NCBI GenBank assembly: GCA_016936255.1 | Contig: JAFGYE010000030.1 | Location: 1 to 52,038, forward strand | Direction of reading: 5' to 3' | DNA length: 52,038 nucleotides | Origin: Marinifilaceae bacterium | GTDB lineage: Bacteria > Bacteroidota > Bacteroidia > Bacteroidales > Marinifilaceae | Shown: positions 9,489 to 19,100 of the stretch, one piece after another | Position numbering within the stretch: the stretch's first letter is position 1 | How the letters are laid out: each line of letters begins with the position of its first letter | Program-made: the position numbers and the translations under genes | Notes under the pieces: generated by a model | Told to the model about the DNA's origin: nothing | Database searches by the model: none | Seen by the model: the letters and a program-made list of their open reading frames with translations, nothing else

Positions 9489-10211
9489 TTAAAATATAAT
9501 TGTTGGTTTTCCTGGAATTGGGTTAATTGTAATAACATAATCAGCTACTGCCGGAGAAAATTCTACACCGTTTTTATCAACCACTTTAAGTATTGTTACA
9601 GTAACACTTGTAAATGCGGGAGATACAGGATCTGCAATTGTCATACCAGGAATATTGAATTTGTGACCAACTCCAATTGTTGCCAATTCTGTACTTCCTC
9701 CATCAACTTGATAATGCACTGTCATATCATAATATGCAACAGCAGGAGTTGCTCCAGCTAAGGTAATATCAAGAGTTATTTCCATTCCTGAAGTAATATT
9801 TGCATCATCAGCACAATAAGTCTTTTCAGTTGCCGCATTGAATGCTACAACGTAATCATTTGTTGCTACATCCACTTGAATTGCGTATTGATTGGTACAA
9901 CCAGTAAGATCAATTTTCGCTTCTACCAATACATAGAAAGTTCCAGATGTTTTCCAAGTGATGCTTTTTTCATAATCTGCTACATTTACCATAGCATAAT
10001 CAGCACCAGGTGCAATTATAGTTCCCACACTATTAATAACAGTCCATGTCCAAGATTGTCCTGTAGTATTTGGAACAGTATAAGTATAAGTACCATCAGC
10101 GATCACACCTGTTTGAGTAGCATCAATTGTAGTAGGAACCTGCGCATATGCGTTACCAAATAGTCCAATGGTAAAACACAAAACGAGTAAAAATTTTAGT
10201 AGCTTTTTCAT
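9489..10211 (-). CDS. Exported two-domain subunit, A+B architecture
   Basis: 240 residues, signal peptide ending AYA|Q. Domain A contains SWTWTVI and SITWKTSGTFYVLVEA, matching the Y.W.V and I.W...G.Y motifs of its neighbours. The two mature cysteines occur in TGCTNQ and KTYCAD, at the same places as in the paralogues. Domain B ends INPIPGKPTIIF, a clear example of the cluster's P-x-P tail. ATG start. The gene is 12 bases after the 249-residue gene and 10 before the 239-residue gene, so it is operonic. Function unknown; a minor or major filament subunit is the inferred role. Confidence 0.85.
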   Translation of the reverse strand: MKKLLKFLLVLCFTIGLFGNAYAQVPTTIDATQTGVIADGTYTYTVPNTTGQSWTWTVINSVGTIIAPGADYAMVNVADYEKSITWKTSGTFYVLVEAKIDLTGCTNQYAIQVDVATNDYVVAFNAATEKTYCADDANITSGMEITLDITLAGATPAVAYYDMTVHYQVDGGSTELATIGVGHKFNIPGMTIADPVSPAFTSVTVTILKVVDKNGVEFSPAVADYVITINPIPGKPTIIF

Positions 10212-10223
10212 ATGTAGTTTTTT

Positions 10224-10973
10224 TTAATTTTTTACTGTTATTATAGGTTTTGCCGGTAAGGCAAATATTGTTCTTGTATGGATTTCTTTTCCTGTTACCA
10301 CATTTAACGTACCCCCATATTTATTGGTTGCACTCTTTATGGTAATAGTATTTATAGTGTCAATATTTTCATCTTCAATAACACCCGCTACATGGAGCAT
10401 TTTATCCGCAAAATTTACAATTGCAGTTCGATCAGCAGAATCCCCATCTAAGCGATAGTTCACTGTAATCGGGTATTGTGATTCAGGTAACACTGTACCT
10501 GAATTAAACATTGCTATCATTTCTGCAGCAAACTGTGGATCTAAATCAGCACAATCATCTGATGTCAGATCTTTAAATACAATAGTGGCTTCAGTGCCAA
10601 ATACCTCAACAGGTATAGCTCTTCGAGAAGAACAAAAATTAGTTCCTGCATTAAATTCCTCCACAATTGCGTAATACTTTCCTTCATTTAAGAAGGTAAT
10701 GTCAACTTCTGCTTTTTCAAATTCTCCCCCAAATAAAAAGTCATCATCTCCTCCCAATCCATCATTATCCGCCAATAAAGCGTCTTTTTGATCTGCCCAG
10801 TTGTTCACCTTATAAACATTCCATTCATAAGTATTCCCAACATGATCAGTAATAGTAAGTTTATGCGTACTACCAGGCAATATTACATACGGACTCTGCG
10901 CCTTAGCTGAAGCCAAAGCCATCATTGTAAAAACAATGACAATCAGAATTCTATGTAGTATACCTTTAAACAA
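10224..10973 (-). CDS. Exported two-domain subunit, A+B architecture
   Basis: 249 residues from a TTG start. No in-frame ATG precedes the hydrophobic core of the signal peptide (ends AKA|Q), so TTG is the best choice. Domain A has HKLTIT, VGNTYEWNVYK and an acidic insertion (LLADNDGLGGDDD) before VDITFLNEGKYYAIVEE. The mature cysteines are in NFCSSR and DDCADL. The tail is FALPAKPIITVKN. It is the first gene after an 85-base gap that carries a GC-rich hairpin, which may lower its expression relative to the genes upstream. The acidic loop could bind calcium; this is only a suggestion. Confidence 0.83.
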   Translation of the reverse strand: MFKGILHRILIVIVFTMMALASAKAQSPYVILPGSTHKLTITDHVGNTYEWNVYKVNNWADQKDALLADNDGLGGDDDFLFGGEFEKAEVDITFLNEGKYYAIVEEFNAGTNFCSSRRAIPVEVFGTEATIVFKDLTSDDCADLDPQFAAEMIAMFNSGTVLPESQYPITVNYRLDGDSADRTAIVNFADKMLHVAGVIEDENIDTINTITIKSATNKYGGTLNVVTGKEIHTRTIFALPAKPIITVKN

Positions 10974-10999
10974 ATCTTTCTATTTTTATGTTTGAATTA

Positions 11000-11025
11000 C
11001 CTTCCCGAACCTTAGTCCGGGAAGG
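11000..11025 (-). promoter_or_regulatory. GC-rich intercistronic hairpin inside the secreted-protein operon
   Basis: An 8-bp perfect inverted repeat CCTTCCCG / CGGGAAGG (11000-11007, 11018-11025) with a 10-base loop, in the longest gap (85 bases) among the small subunit genes. No T-run follows on the minus strand. An mRNA-stabilising or attenuating element is therefore more likely than a full terminator. Confidence 0.6.
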
Positions 11026-11058
11026 ATTCTATATGTAAGTCAACAAACTTTACAATAT

Positions 11059-11913
11059 TTAGTCAATAGCAATCACACTAGTTTCAGGTGATGCTGTAAT
11101 AACAAACGATTCTGATGTATTATTGGTTAAATTAGTACCAGGCTCATTTGTATTTCCAGCTCCCGTTGTAATAAACGCATTTGAAGCAACCATATTCAAG
11201 CTAATATCATTAGCTGGAGAAACGCCAGGAGTATTAGCTGTTACAACAGTCAATACAACTTTAGAAGTTCCCAATGCTACGGCTACGCTGGAACCAGTTA
11301 CAGTACCACCAGCTGATGAAGTAACTGTTGATGCTGCTGAAGTTGTGAAATCAAATCCCCATGCTCCAGTTGTCCAAGGCTGTCCGTCAGTATCCATTGA
11401 AATAGTAAAGTAACGAGTTGTAGAACCAAAATCATTCGTTGAATTATCTATTATTGCCCCACTACCACTATTACAATCAGTTAAAGCACCACCAGTAATA
11501 ACAGCTCCTGCATTATCAGATGCAATAACTGCTAAATCAAGTGCACCAGCTGAAACCAAAATCTCCAAACGTCTTAAGGTTGTACAGGAACCAGCTAAAT
11601 TAGTTTCCGTAACCTCTACAAAATATGTTTCAGCTTGTAACCATTGAATGTTTACAGTATTCGCATCTACACCTGCACCTGCAGTCGTGAATGAGTAATC
11701 TGTTCCACTAACGGCTGGTGTTGTACCATCGTTTTGGTAAACAGCCCAGGTGTATGTATTTCCAACATGATCTGCCAGATGCACATTACTACCATCAACA
11801 TTTACTTTAAACTTATGAATAGAACCTACCGCGTGAGTTGCATCTTGTGCATATGTTCCAAATGCAATTAAAGAAATTGCAAGAACCAGAGTTATTTTTA
11901 ATAATCTTTTCAT
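11059..11913 (-). CDS. Exported two-domain subunit, A+B architecture
   Basis: 284 residues, the longest of the small subunits, with a signal peptide ending TYA|Q. Domain A has IHKFKV, HVGNTYTWAVYQ, then VNIQWLQAETYFVEVTE. The mature cysteines are SCTTLRR and TDCNSG. Domain B is rich in Ser/Thr/Ala/Gly and contains TTRYFTISM and WGFDFT, matching TTREYTVSM and WSFDYA in the 269-residue neighbour, so these two are close paralogues. The tail is ITASPETSVIAID. The ATG is 29 bases after the preceding stop. The low-charge, Thr/Ala/Val-rich composition is typical of structural surface subunits; that role is inference. Confidence 0.85.
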   Translation of the reverse strand: MKRLLKITLVLAISLIAFGTYAQDATHAVGSIHKFKVNVDGSNVHLADHVGNTYTWAVYQNDGTTPAVSGTDYSFTTAGAGVDANTVNIQWLQAETYFVEVTETNLAGSCTTLRRLEILVSAGALDLAVIASDNAGAVITGGALTDCNSGSGAIIDNSTNDFGSTTRYFTISMDTDGQPWTTGAWGFDFTTSAASTVTSSAGGTVTGSSVAVALGTSKVVLTVVTANTPGVSPANDISLNMVASNAFITTGAGNTNEPGTNLTNNTSESFVITASPETSVIAID

Positions 11914-11942
11914 GATATATTAATTTTATCAGAGTTTACTAA

Positions 11943-12752
11943 TTAGTCAGTTGTAATACCTGTAGTTGCTGGAACAGCATTTACAGTATAAGTTGCCACA
12001 TCATTTGCTGCATTACTGTCAGGAGTTCCTAACTCATCTTTACCATTAGAAATAGTAAGAGCAATTGAAATATTTGGATCTTGTCCATTCACACCAGCAG
12101 TATTCTTATTGGTATTGTATTCAACAGTAATTGTCTTAGATGCAGTATTCGCAGGAACATTAATTGTACCTGTTAAAGCAGCAACTCCATTTACAAGAAC
12201 GCCTGTTACGTTATCTGATGTAGCAATATCGCTAATTGCATAATCAAATGACCATGTTTTAGCTATATCACCACCAGTCATACTAACTGTATACTCTCTG
12301 GTAGTTGTTCCAAATACATCATTCGAATTATCGCCATCAGCAGTAACATCTACAACCGGATTAAATGCAGTTGCACAATCTGTTGCTGAAGTAACAAGAG
12401 CGGTAACAACATCAAATGTATTGGCAGTTACAGTTACAGAAATCTGACGAGTCGTTGGGCAAGCCGGAGTAACATCCGTTCTTGTTTCAACTACTTGTAA
12501 AATGTATGTACCAGCAAGTAACCATTCTACATTAGCAGTTACTCCATCCGTTGCTCCAACAAAGTTATACTCTGTTCCTGGAGTACCCGAAGTTACAGAC
12601 CAAGCTAAGGTTGTACCTGCAATACTACTTTTCGTGATAGTATATGCATGCGTTGATCCTGCATATGGAGTGGTACCTGTATTTTGTGCCTGAGTATTAG
12701 TAATTAATAATACTCCTACGAAAACCATTAAAAGTTTTAAAAGAGATTTCAT
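11943..12752 (-). CDS. Exported two-domain subunit, A+B architecture
   Basis: 269 residues, signal peptide ending TQA|Q. Domain A shows HAYTIT, LAWSVTSG, VEWLLAGTYILQVVE. The mature cysteines lie in PACPTTR and ATDCATA. Domain B includes TTREYTVSM and KTWSFDYAIS, nearly the same core as the 284- and 224-residue neighbours, and ends in VNAVPATTGITTD. Nineteen bases separate its start from the stop of the 224-residue gene. With its two closest paralogues it is a candidate major subunit, because all three lie upstream of the intercistronic hairpin. Confidence 0.85.
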   Translation of the reverse strand: MKSLLKLLMVFVGVLLITNTQAQNTGTTPYAGSTHAYTITKSSIAGTTLAWSVTSGTPGTEYNFVGATDGVTANVEWLLAGTYILQVVETRTDVTPACPTTRQISVTVTANTFDVVTALVTSATDCATAFNPVVDVTADGDNSNDVFGTTTREYTVSMTGGDIAKTWSFDYAISDIATSDNVTGVLVNGVAALTGTINVPANTASKTITVEYNTNKNTAGVNGQDPNISIALTISNGKDELGTPDSNAANDVATYTVNAVPATTGITTD

Positions 12753-12771
12753 ATCGATTTATTTTAACTAA

Positions 12772-13446
12772 TTAAAATGTAATGTTTCCTGTATTTGGCA
12801 CACCATAGATGGTTACATTATTTGTATCATCATCACCTGCTGGGTTACCAAAACTATCCTTAACGTCAGAAATTTGAACTTTAAATGTCTGATCGCTACC
12901 GTCAGCTGTATTAGTCAAAGAGATTACCAGATTATGTGTTCCTCCGGATACTGCAACATCATTTCCTGTAATTTCTGATGCCAAACCAACAGTTGTATAG
13001 TCGAAAGTCCAATCATTTGATCCATTCGTTTTCGTAAGAACAAAAGTAACATCTGTCGTTCCTGTTGATCCTGTAGCACAACTTGCAGCGCTTGAAGCAT
13101 CCGCAATCGCAACACTAAAATCTGCGTTAACAGTAACTGTTAAGGTTTTTGTTGTAGAACAATCAACTCCTGTATGGCTCTCGGTTTCAGTGAAAGTCAT
13201 ATTGTAAGTACCTGGCTTCATCCATAAAACTGTAATTGAGCCTGAATTCAATGCTCCTGCAGTAATATTCCAATCTGTTCCTGAAGTACCCGATAAGGTC
13301 CACAGTAAACCATTACTTCCACTTTCGGGAGTAACAGTATAAGCTCTGGTTTCTCCAACACTTCTTGTATCTGTCTGCGCCGAAGCTGCAAATCCAAGAA
13401 AAAGGAAAAAGCATACGCTTAAAAGTTTTGTAAAATTTGTTTTCAT
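12772..13446 (-). CDS. Exported two-domain subunit, A+B architecture
   Basis: 224 residues, the shortest complete copy, signal peptide ending ASA|Q. Domain A: TRAYTVTP, GLLWTLSG, ITVLWMKPGTYNMTFTE. The mature cysteines are in VDCSTT and ASCATG. Domain B: VTFVLTK, DWTFDYTT, then a DSFGNPAGD loop resembling KDELGTPDS in the 269-residue paralogue. The tail is IYGVPNTGNITF. It starts 17 bases after the stop of the 780-residue gene. It gives the clearest minimal definition of the A+B unit. Confidence 0.85.
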   Translation of the reverse strand: MKTNFTKLLSVCFFLFLGFAASAQTDTRSVGETRAYTVTPESGSNGLLWTLSGTSGTDWNITAGALNSGSITVLWMKPGTYNMTFTETESHTGVDCSTTKTLTVTVNADFSVAIADASSAASCATGSTGTTDVTFVLTKTNGSNDWTFDYTTVGLASEITGNDVAVSGGTHNLVISLTNTADGSDQTFKVQISDVKDSFGNPAGDDDTNNVTIYGVPNTGNITF

Positions 13447-13463
13447 GTTGACTATATTTAAGT

Positions 13464-15806
13464 TTAATAAATTATTCCTGATGGTATCGGTTTATGATTA
13501 ACCGTAACTGTATATGTTTGTGCATTTGAAATATTCCCACTAGCATCCAATACTCTAAAGTTAATCGTTGAGATTCCTTCAGGAAATTCAAACCCGGATG
13601 GATCCGATAACGAATTAGCCCCTAAAGCCTTTGTACCGTATGCATTTGCAAACGAAGAATCCGGTAATTGAATTCGATATTGAACAGTAAAACTTGTTGC
13701 GCAATTATCCGAATATCTAGTTGCTTGTATACCTAAGCCAGTAAATGATTTCACTTGAGGAATTATACTTTCATCTTCTGCACAATCAATTATTGCCAAG
13801 TCAGACAAGTCTGCCAAAACTGGAGGTGTTACATCATCAATAATTACATTCTGATTTACGGTTACGGTTTGACCGTTGCCGTCAGTGAAGCTCCAGGTAA
13901 TTATATGGGTTCCCTGTGTTGAATATGTTAATGGATCTGATGTGGTTCCGGCAATGGTTCCAGCACAGGCATCCGTTGTTGTCGGTGCCACAGCGGTTGC
14001 TGAACACTCACCAGTTACATCTGAAAGTGTTGGTATCACCGGAGGAGTTACATCTTTAATTGTTACGACGGCATTACAAGTATTGACATTACCAGCCTCA
14101 TCCTGAACAGTTAAAACAACCGTATTTGCACCTAAATCAGCACATGTGAAGTCTGTAATATCTAAAGATAAAGTTAAAGATGCTGTTACGGTACAATTAT
14201 CTGAACTACCATTATCAATTTGTGTTGCTGTAATACTGGCATTACCAGTTGCATCTAACTGAATTGTGATATCTTGACAGATTGCCGTTGGCAATACATC
14301 ATCTACTACGGTTACTATTGCATCACAAGTAGAAACATTTGCATGATTATCAGTTACTGTTAATGTTACCGTATTTTCTCCAACATTAGCTATAGTGAAT
14401 GAGGTCATACTTGCAGTCATGCTTAATATTCCACAGGCATCACTTGATCCACCATCAATATCACTGGCTACAATACTTGCATTTCCTGTTGCATCCAATT
14501 GAATTGTAATATCCTTACATATCGCTGTTGGTGCTACATTATCTTCAACAAATACATTTGCACTACATGTTGAGGTATTCCCTGAATTATCTACAACTGT
14601 CAGTTCAACAGCATTAGGAGATGATAATGGTAAAGATATATTTTGATTAGGAATACCTGGTCCATCAATTACTATGGTAGCATCAGTACAACCCAAAATC
14701 TCTGGTGTAATTGTTGCGCAATCAGAAGCACCCCTCCAAGCATTTGCTGTCTCGACTGTTCCACTTCCACCACCGTTAGGCAAACTAAAAAAACCACCAC
14801 AACCCAAAGTTCCTTGTAGGGTATACAACCCTGCTGGAATACCTGAACCTGAGAAGCTTATATCATACCCAAGTGTTACGGTATAATCATAACCATAATC
14901 ACAAGTAGTGCCAACAGGATTAACAGAAATAGGCCATACTTTTATATTAACAGAATAACCATTACTTGAGGCTACAACCTGATTAGTAGAAACATCATCA
15001 CAATTAAAATCTGTCTTTGATAATGACATTGACGCTATACCACAGTTATCGCTTGATCCATTATCTATTTGTGCTGCTGTAATGCTAGCATTACCACTTG
15101 CATCTAACTGAATCGTTATATCTTTACAAACTGCCACAGGATCAATTACATCCTCAACTGTTACTGTACTTTTATTATCAAGCTCAACACCACATGTAGA
15201 AACTAAATTTTCTGCGTATACATTATAAACAGTAGTTACTAACGGATTAACATCAAATGTGATGTTCCCACCGGTTCCTGCGATCGCAGTTCCAACATCA
15301 CTATCATCACTATCTAAACGTAATTGATAATTAACTCCAGATTCACTGTTAGTAAGAGTTATTGATGCTGTTCCTCCAGGACAAACAGCAGAATTATTAA
15401 GTGTAAGACTTTGATCCGGTAAATTACTTACGGTAACAGTCAGATCCATATTAGCAGAAACACACGAACCAGCTGTTTCTTCAAATGCTCGAACCAAATA
15501 ATCTCCCGCAGTAACATTCCACAATATTCCAATTAAACTTTCACCAGAAACAATAAGCTCACTATACTGAAACCCAGGCGTCACCAAATCCTGATCAATA
15601 ACAGGAGAACCACCATTGTAAACAGCACCTCCTTCAACAGACCAATAAATTGTAGATCCAGCACTTCCTTCAACCTTATATTGCTTTAACTCACCAGTAC
15701 ACACATCTTCCGCAGGAGATAATACTGTCTGAGCATAAAGATCGACTTTTACCAAAGTAATCAGAATAACCAGTATGAAAATTTTTATGTGTAAAAGTTT
15801 CGTCAA
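13464..15806 (-). CDS. Large exported HYR/Ig-repeat protein with N-terminal A domain
   Basis: 780 residues from a TTG start; no in-frame ATG exists before the signal peptide (ends LYA|Q). Residues about 26-125 form the same A domain as the small subunits (KQYKVEG, IYWSVEGG, GILWNVTAGDYLVRAFEE, then a cysteine). A long array follows: a CPGG Ig-like domain, three near-identical HYR-like repeats opening (A/I)CKDITIQLDA(S/T)GNASI or the CQDITIQL variant, and a final HYR-like part. The tail is HKPIPSGIIY, matching the cluster's P-x-P end. No T9SS sorting domain. It may be a spacer or stalk between the A-lacking adhesins upstream and the small subunits downstream; this placement is inference. Confidence 0.88.
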   Translation of the reverse strand: MTKLLHIKIFILVILITLVKVDLYAQTVLSPAEDVCTGELKQYKVEGSAGSTIYWSVEGGAVYNGGSPVIDQDLVTPGFQYSELIVSGESLIGILWNVTAGDYLVRAFEETAGSCVSANMDLTVTVSNLPDQSLTLNNSAVCPGGTASITLTNSESGVNYQLRLDSDDSDVGTAIAGTGGNITFDVNPLVTTVYNVYAENLVSTCGVELDNKSTVTVEDVIDPVAVCKDITIQLDASGNASITAAQIDNGSSDNCGIASMSLSKTDFNCDDVSTNQVVASSNGYSVNIKVWPISVNPVGTTCDYGYDYTVTLGYDISFSGSGIPAGLYTLQGTLGCGGFFSLPNGGGSGTVETANAWRGASDCATITPEILGCTDATIVIDGPGIPNQNISLPLSSPNAVELTVVDNSGNTSTCSANVFVEDNVAPTAICKDITIQLDATGNASIVASDIDGGSSDACGILSMTASMTSFTIANVGENTVTLTVTDNHANVSTCDAIVTVVDDVLPTAICQDITIQLDATGNASITATQIDNGSSDNCTVTASLTLSLDITDFTCADLGANTVVLTVQDEAGNVNTCNAVVTIKDVTPPVIPTLSDVTGECSATAVAPTTTDACAGTIAGTTSDPLTYSTQGTHIITWSFTDGNGQTVTVNQNVIIDDVTPPVLADLSDLAIIDCAEDESIIPQVKSFTGLGIQATRYSDNCATSFTVQYRIQLPDSSFANAYGTKALGANSLSDPSGFEFPEGISTINFRVLDASGNISNAQTYTVTVNHKPIPSGIIY

Positions 15807-16146
15807 GCGTTCTGTTTTGAAGTGGAAATTATATATTAGGCAACAAAATAAATCATTTTTTTCTTATAACTAATCACTGATACGGCAAATGTTAAAAAGT
15901 GTTGTGTTTTATTTATAATAAACAGCTTATTATTTGTTTAATTTTTCAACAACAAGCTGCAAAACACAGATTTAAGCATTGTTTTATGTAACTTATTTTT
16001 GTTTAACCTAAAAATATCTTTCATTAATCAAGGTTTTAATGCCGCTAGTCTAATTTTATAAAAACAGACGTTCTACACCATTCTTAATCCAATAATCTAC
16101 CTTACACTATTTATTTACAATTTAAATAACATCGCAATATTAGTAT
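15807..16146. other. 340-base gap in the adhesin cluster, no gene seen
   Basis: AT-rich DNA between the 1313- and 780-residue genes. I found no exact minus-strand TAnnTTTG box for the 780-residue gene; the closest is CAAAATAA at 15844-15851 with one mismatch. A plus-strand TATTTTTG at 15994-16001 points towards no recognisable gene. No strong terminator hairpin is present. Confidence 0.5.
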
Positions 16147-19100
16147 CTATTCGTGATATATTCCCTTAGGGGCAGGCTCAGCCCCTATAATGTAACTTCC
16201 AACTTCGGTACATGATTTAGAATCAGTTACTGTAACAGAATAACTACCTGAATTAAGTCCTGTTGCATTGGGTGAATTCAAACTTCCATCATGACTCCAC
16301 GAATAATTATAAAGGGGACTAGAACCAAAAGGTGTTCCTCCTGATACATCTACATTTAATAAACCACTACTTCCATCTGAACAAAGATTACTTGATGGGT
16401 TAAGAGACACAACCGGATGTGGATTTACTAACACCCCAGATATATACTCCGTATTTTTACAACCATTTGATTTTGTAACTGTTAATGAAAAATCTTTAGC
16501 ACTTAAAACCGCGGTATTATAAATTGCAGTTGTATTCGCAGAAGTTGGGCTGGCAATGCCTGCAACAGGCGTCCATGAATAGATATCACCTCCACTGCTA
16601 TTTAAAATAGTTGAAGCTAAATTAATCACCTCTCCACTACAATATTCTGTTTTATCTGAAGCGATCGTAAAATGTGAATTTTCATTCACCGTAAGAACCA
16701 TAAAATCGGTATCAATACAAGATGCCGAAGCTGATGATGACTCTTTAACAGTTAATGTATATGTGTATGTTCCAAAAGGAATAGTATTTGCTACAGTAGG
16801 GTTTGAAGAATTTACATTACTTAAATACGCTAATCCAGATGCAGGAGAGCAAGACCATTCGTAATAAATACCTCCACTCCCATTTAACTGAACAGTTGCA
16901 CCTTCGCAAATTTGTTTAGATGGTCCTGCTTCCGCGGCTATAGGAGTGACCGATGGAATAGTCACATCAAAATCTTCAGAACGACAAGCAAATCTATCTT
17001 GAACCGTAACGGTATAAACTGCTCCTACCGTCGGATTATTTAGTGTAAAAACATTGTCATCCTGAAAAGCTCCTCCATCTATACTATATTGATAATCTGC
17101 CGGATCCAAACCATTCTTCAAATCAACTGTTATTGTAGCAACAGGTGTAGCTCCCATACAAGAAACCAAACTTGTTGGAGAAGCTTCTATTTCAGGTACA
17201 TCAATAATAGTCACAACCTTTTCATAGTAATCCGGTGCTGAACAGGGGCAGCTTTTTAGAAAAGAAAGGCGTAACTCTTCATCACCTTCAATTCCTGTAT
17301 CAGATAATGCTTTGTAGTAATAAACAACCTCCGCAATTCCTGCAGGTATAGTAACCGAACTTGGCAATTTACCATCTCCAATCTGATTTCCCAACTGATC
17401 TACATAAATATAATCAACACCATTTTCGGCAGTTCCTGAAATATTTAAATCAAATTTCATTTCTCCATCTAAATTCTCTAACCGAACAAATTTGATATAA
17501 CTATTACTACAACCTTCATACATAATATCAACATCATTCTCAATGCCTATTCCATTTTGAATCACAACTTCGTTAGATTTAAAACTTTCAGCCTCAAGAA
17601 ATACTGCAGAATTATATTTATCATCCGCAACATCTGCAATTATCAATCGGATATGATAGGTTTGACAAGGAAGAACATCGGCATTAGCGGTCAATACAGT
17701 AGTCCGTCCATCAAACTGGGTTGCAAATCCTCCTGTTCCATCAACGTAATAAGTTGAACTACCACAACCACTATTATTAACATTGTTAATTGATACAAAA
17801 TTCGAACTCCCTGGGAGTAAGGCAATATTCTTTCCTCCATTTAAAAATGGCCCTGAAATTCCCGGTCCACTTATAATAAATCCAAAAACGTCATTGTATG
17901 ATCCGCAGGCATATTCCGGATATTCCTCAGAAGCAAATATATATCTGAATTCAAGCTTATCACCAGCAGGAATAAAATCAAATTCCAAAATCTGTACATC
18001 ATTTGGGTTCCCTGTCAACCTGGTAACATCTGCATCAACGGCTGCTCCTCCAATATTTGAACTTACACCAGTACTATTATTTGGTCCTTCAGCAGACTGA
18101 ACATTTCCTGTTGAAAGTATAATTCCGGATGAAAGAGGAAAATCTGAAGTTCCTGCATTAAAATATCCTATTCCCCTATTAACATCCCCTCCGTATGTTA
18201 CATTATCAGCAACCAAACAACCATTCACTAAAACATTCTGAACTAACTCATTAGGGGAATAGCCATTTTCAGGACTTTGTCGGTCAACCTGTATGGGATC
18301 TGTCGAAGGCAGATCATCATCAACAATAGTAATCATCACCATCTGACTCCCATTTTCAGTTCCTCCTGTAACATTAGAAATACTAACATTCAAACTTTCA
18401 TTCCCTTCAACGTCTGAATCATCAACTGCACTTAAGGTTACACTGCCTGTTAAATTCCCCTTCAGTATTTTAATCTGAGGTTTAGATATTGAATAATCTG
18501 AAGCTGAAGCAACACCAGACATAGCGAGATCAACCAAAACATCAGTAGAAGCAACTCCACTTAATGTGGCTGTAAGAAAGGCCTTTCCACCATTCTCATT
18601 GATTGAATTTACATCAACGGACAGACTAACCTCAGGTATAAAAGCCTGAACAGTCACTTTTACATTAAAGCTTGTAGAATTTCCACCAGCATCTTCAACT
18701 GTAAGCACTACAGTATTAACTCCAATATCTGCACTTGAGAAACTTGATTTACTCAGACTTCTAGACGTCACCCCACAGGCATCAATAAAACCCGGATCTA
18801 CGTCTATTGCATTTAGAGTGGCTGCACCCGATTCATTAAGTATCAATGTAATTTCGACAGTTGTATGATCAGCAATAGATGATTTGGAAAACACCTGCCG
18901 GGCTATTCCTGCATCAGCAGACTCCCATTCCAATTCAATGACAGCTCCTCCTCCATTTTCAAAATAATCAAGTGTAATTGTATGTGAGCCCTTACTTAAG
19001 CTTAGCGTGGCAGGGTTAATCACGGGAGCATGATTCGTCCAATTATTAATGATCATGGAACCATCAACAAAAAGACGTACTCCATCATCTGAATTTGTAT

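Noticed and set aside
11123-11413. Plus-strand ORF of 96 codons inside the 284-residue subunit gene
   Set aside because: It is the antisense of a low-complexity Thr/Ala/Val gene; it has no start context or recognisable motif.
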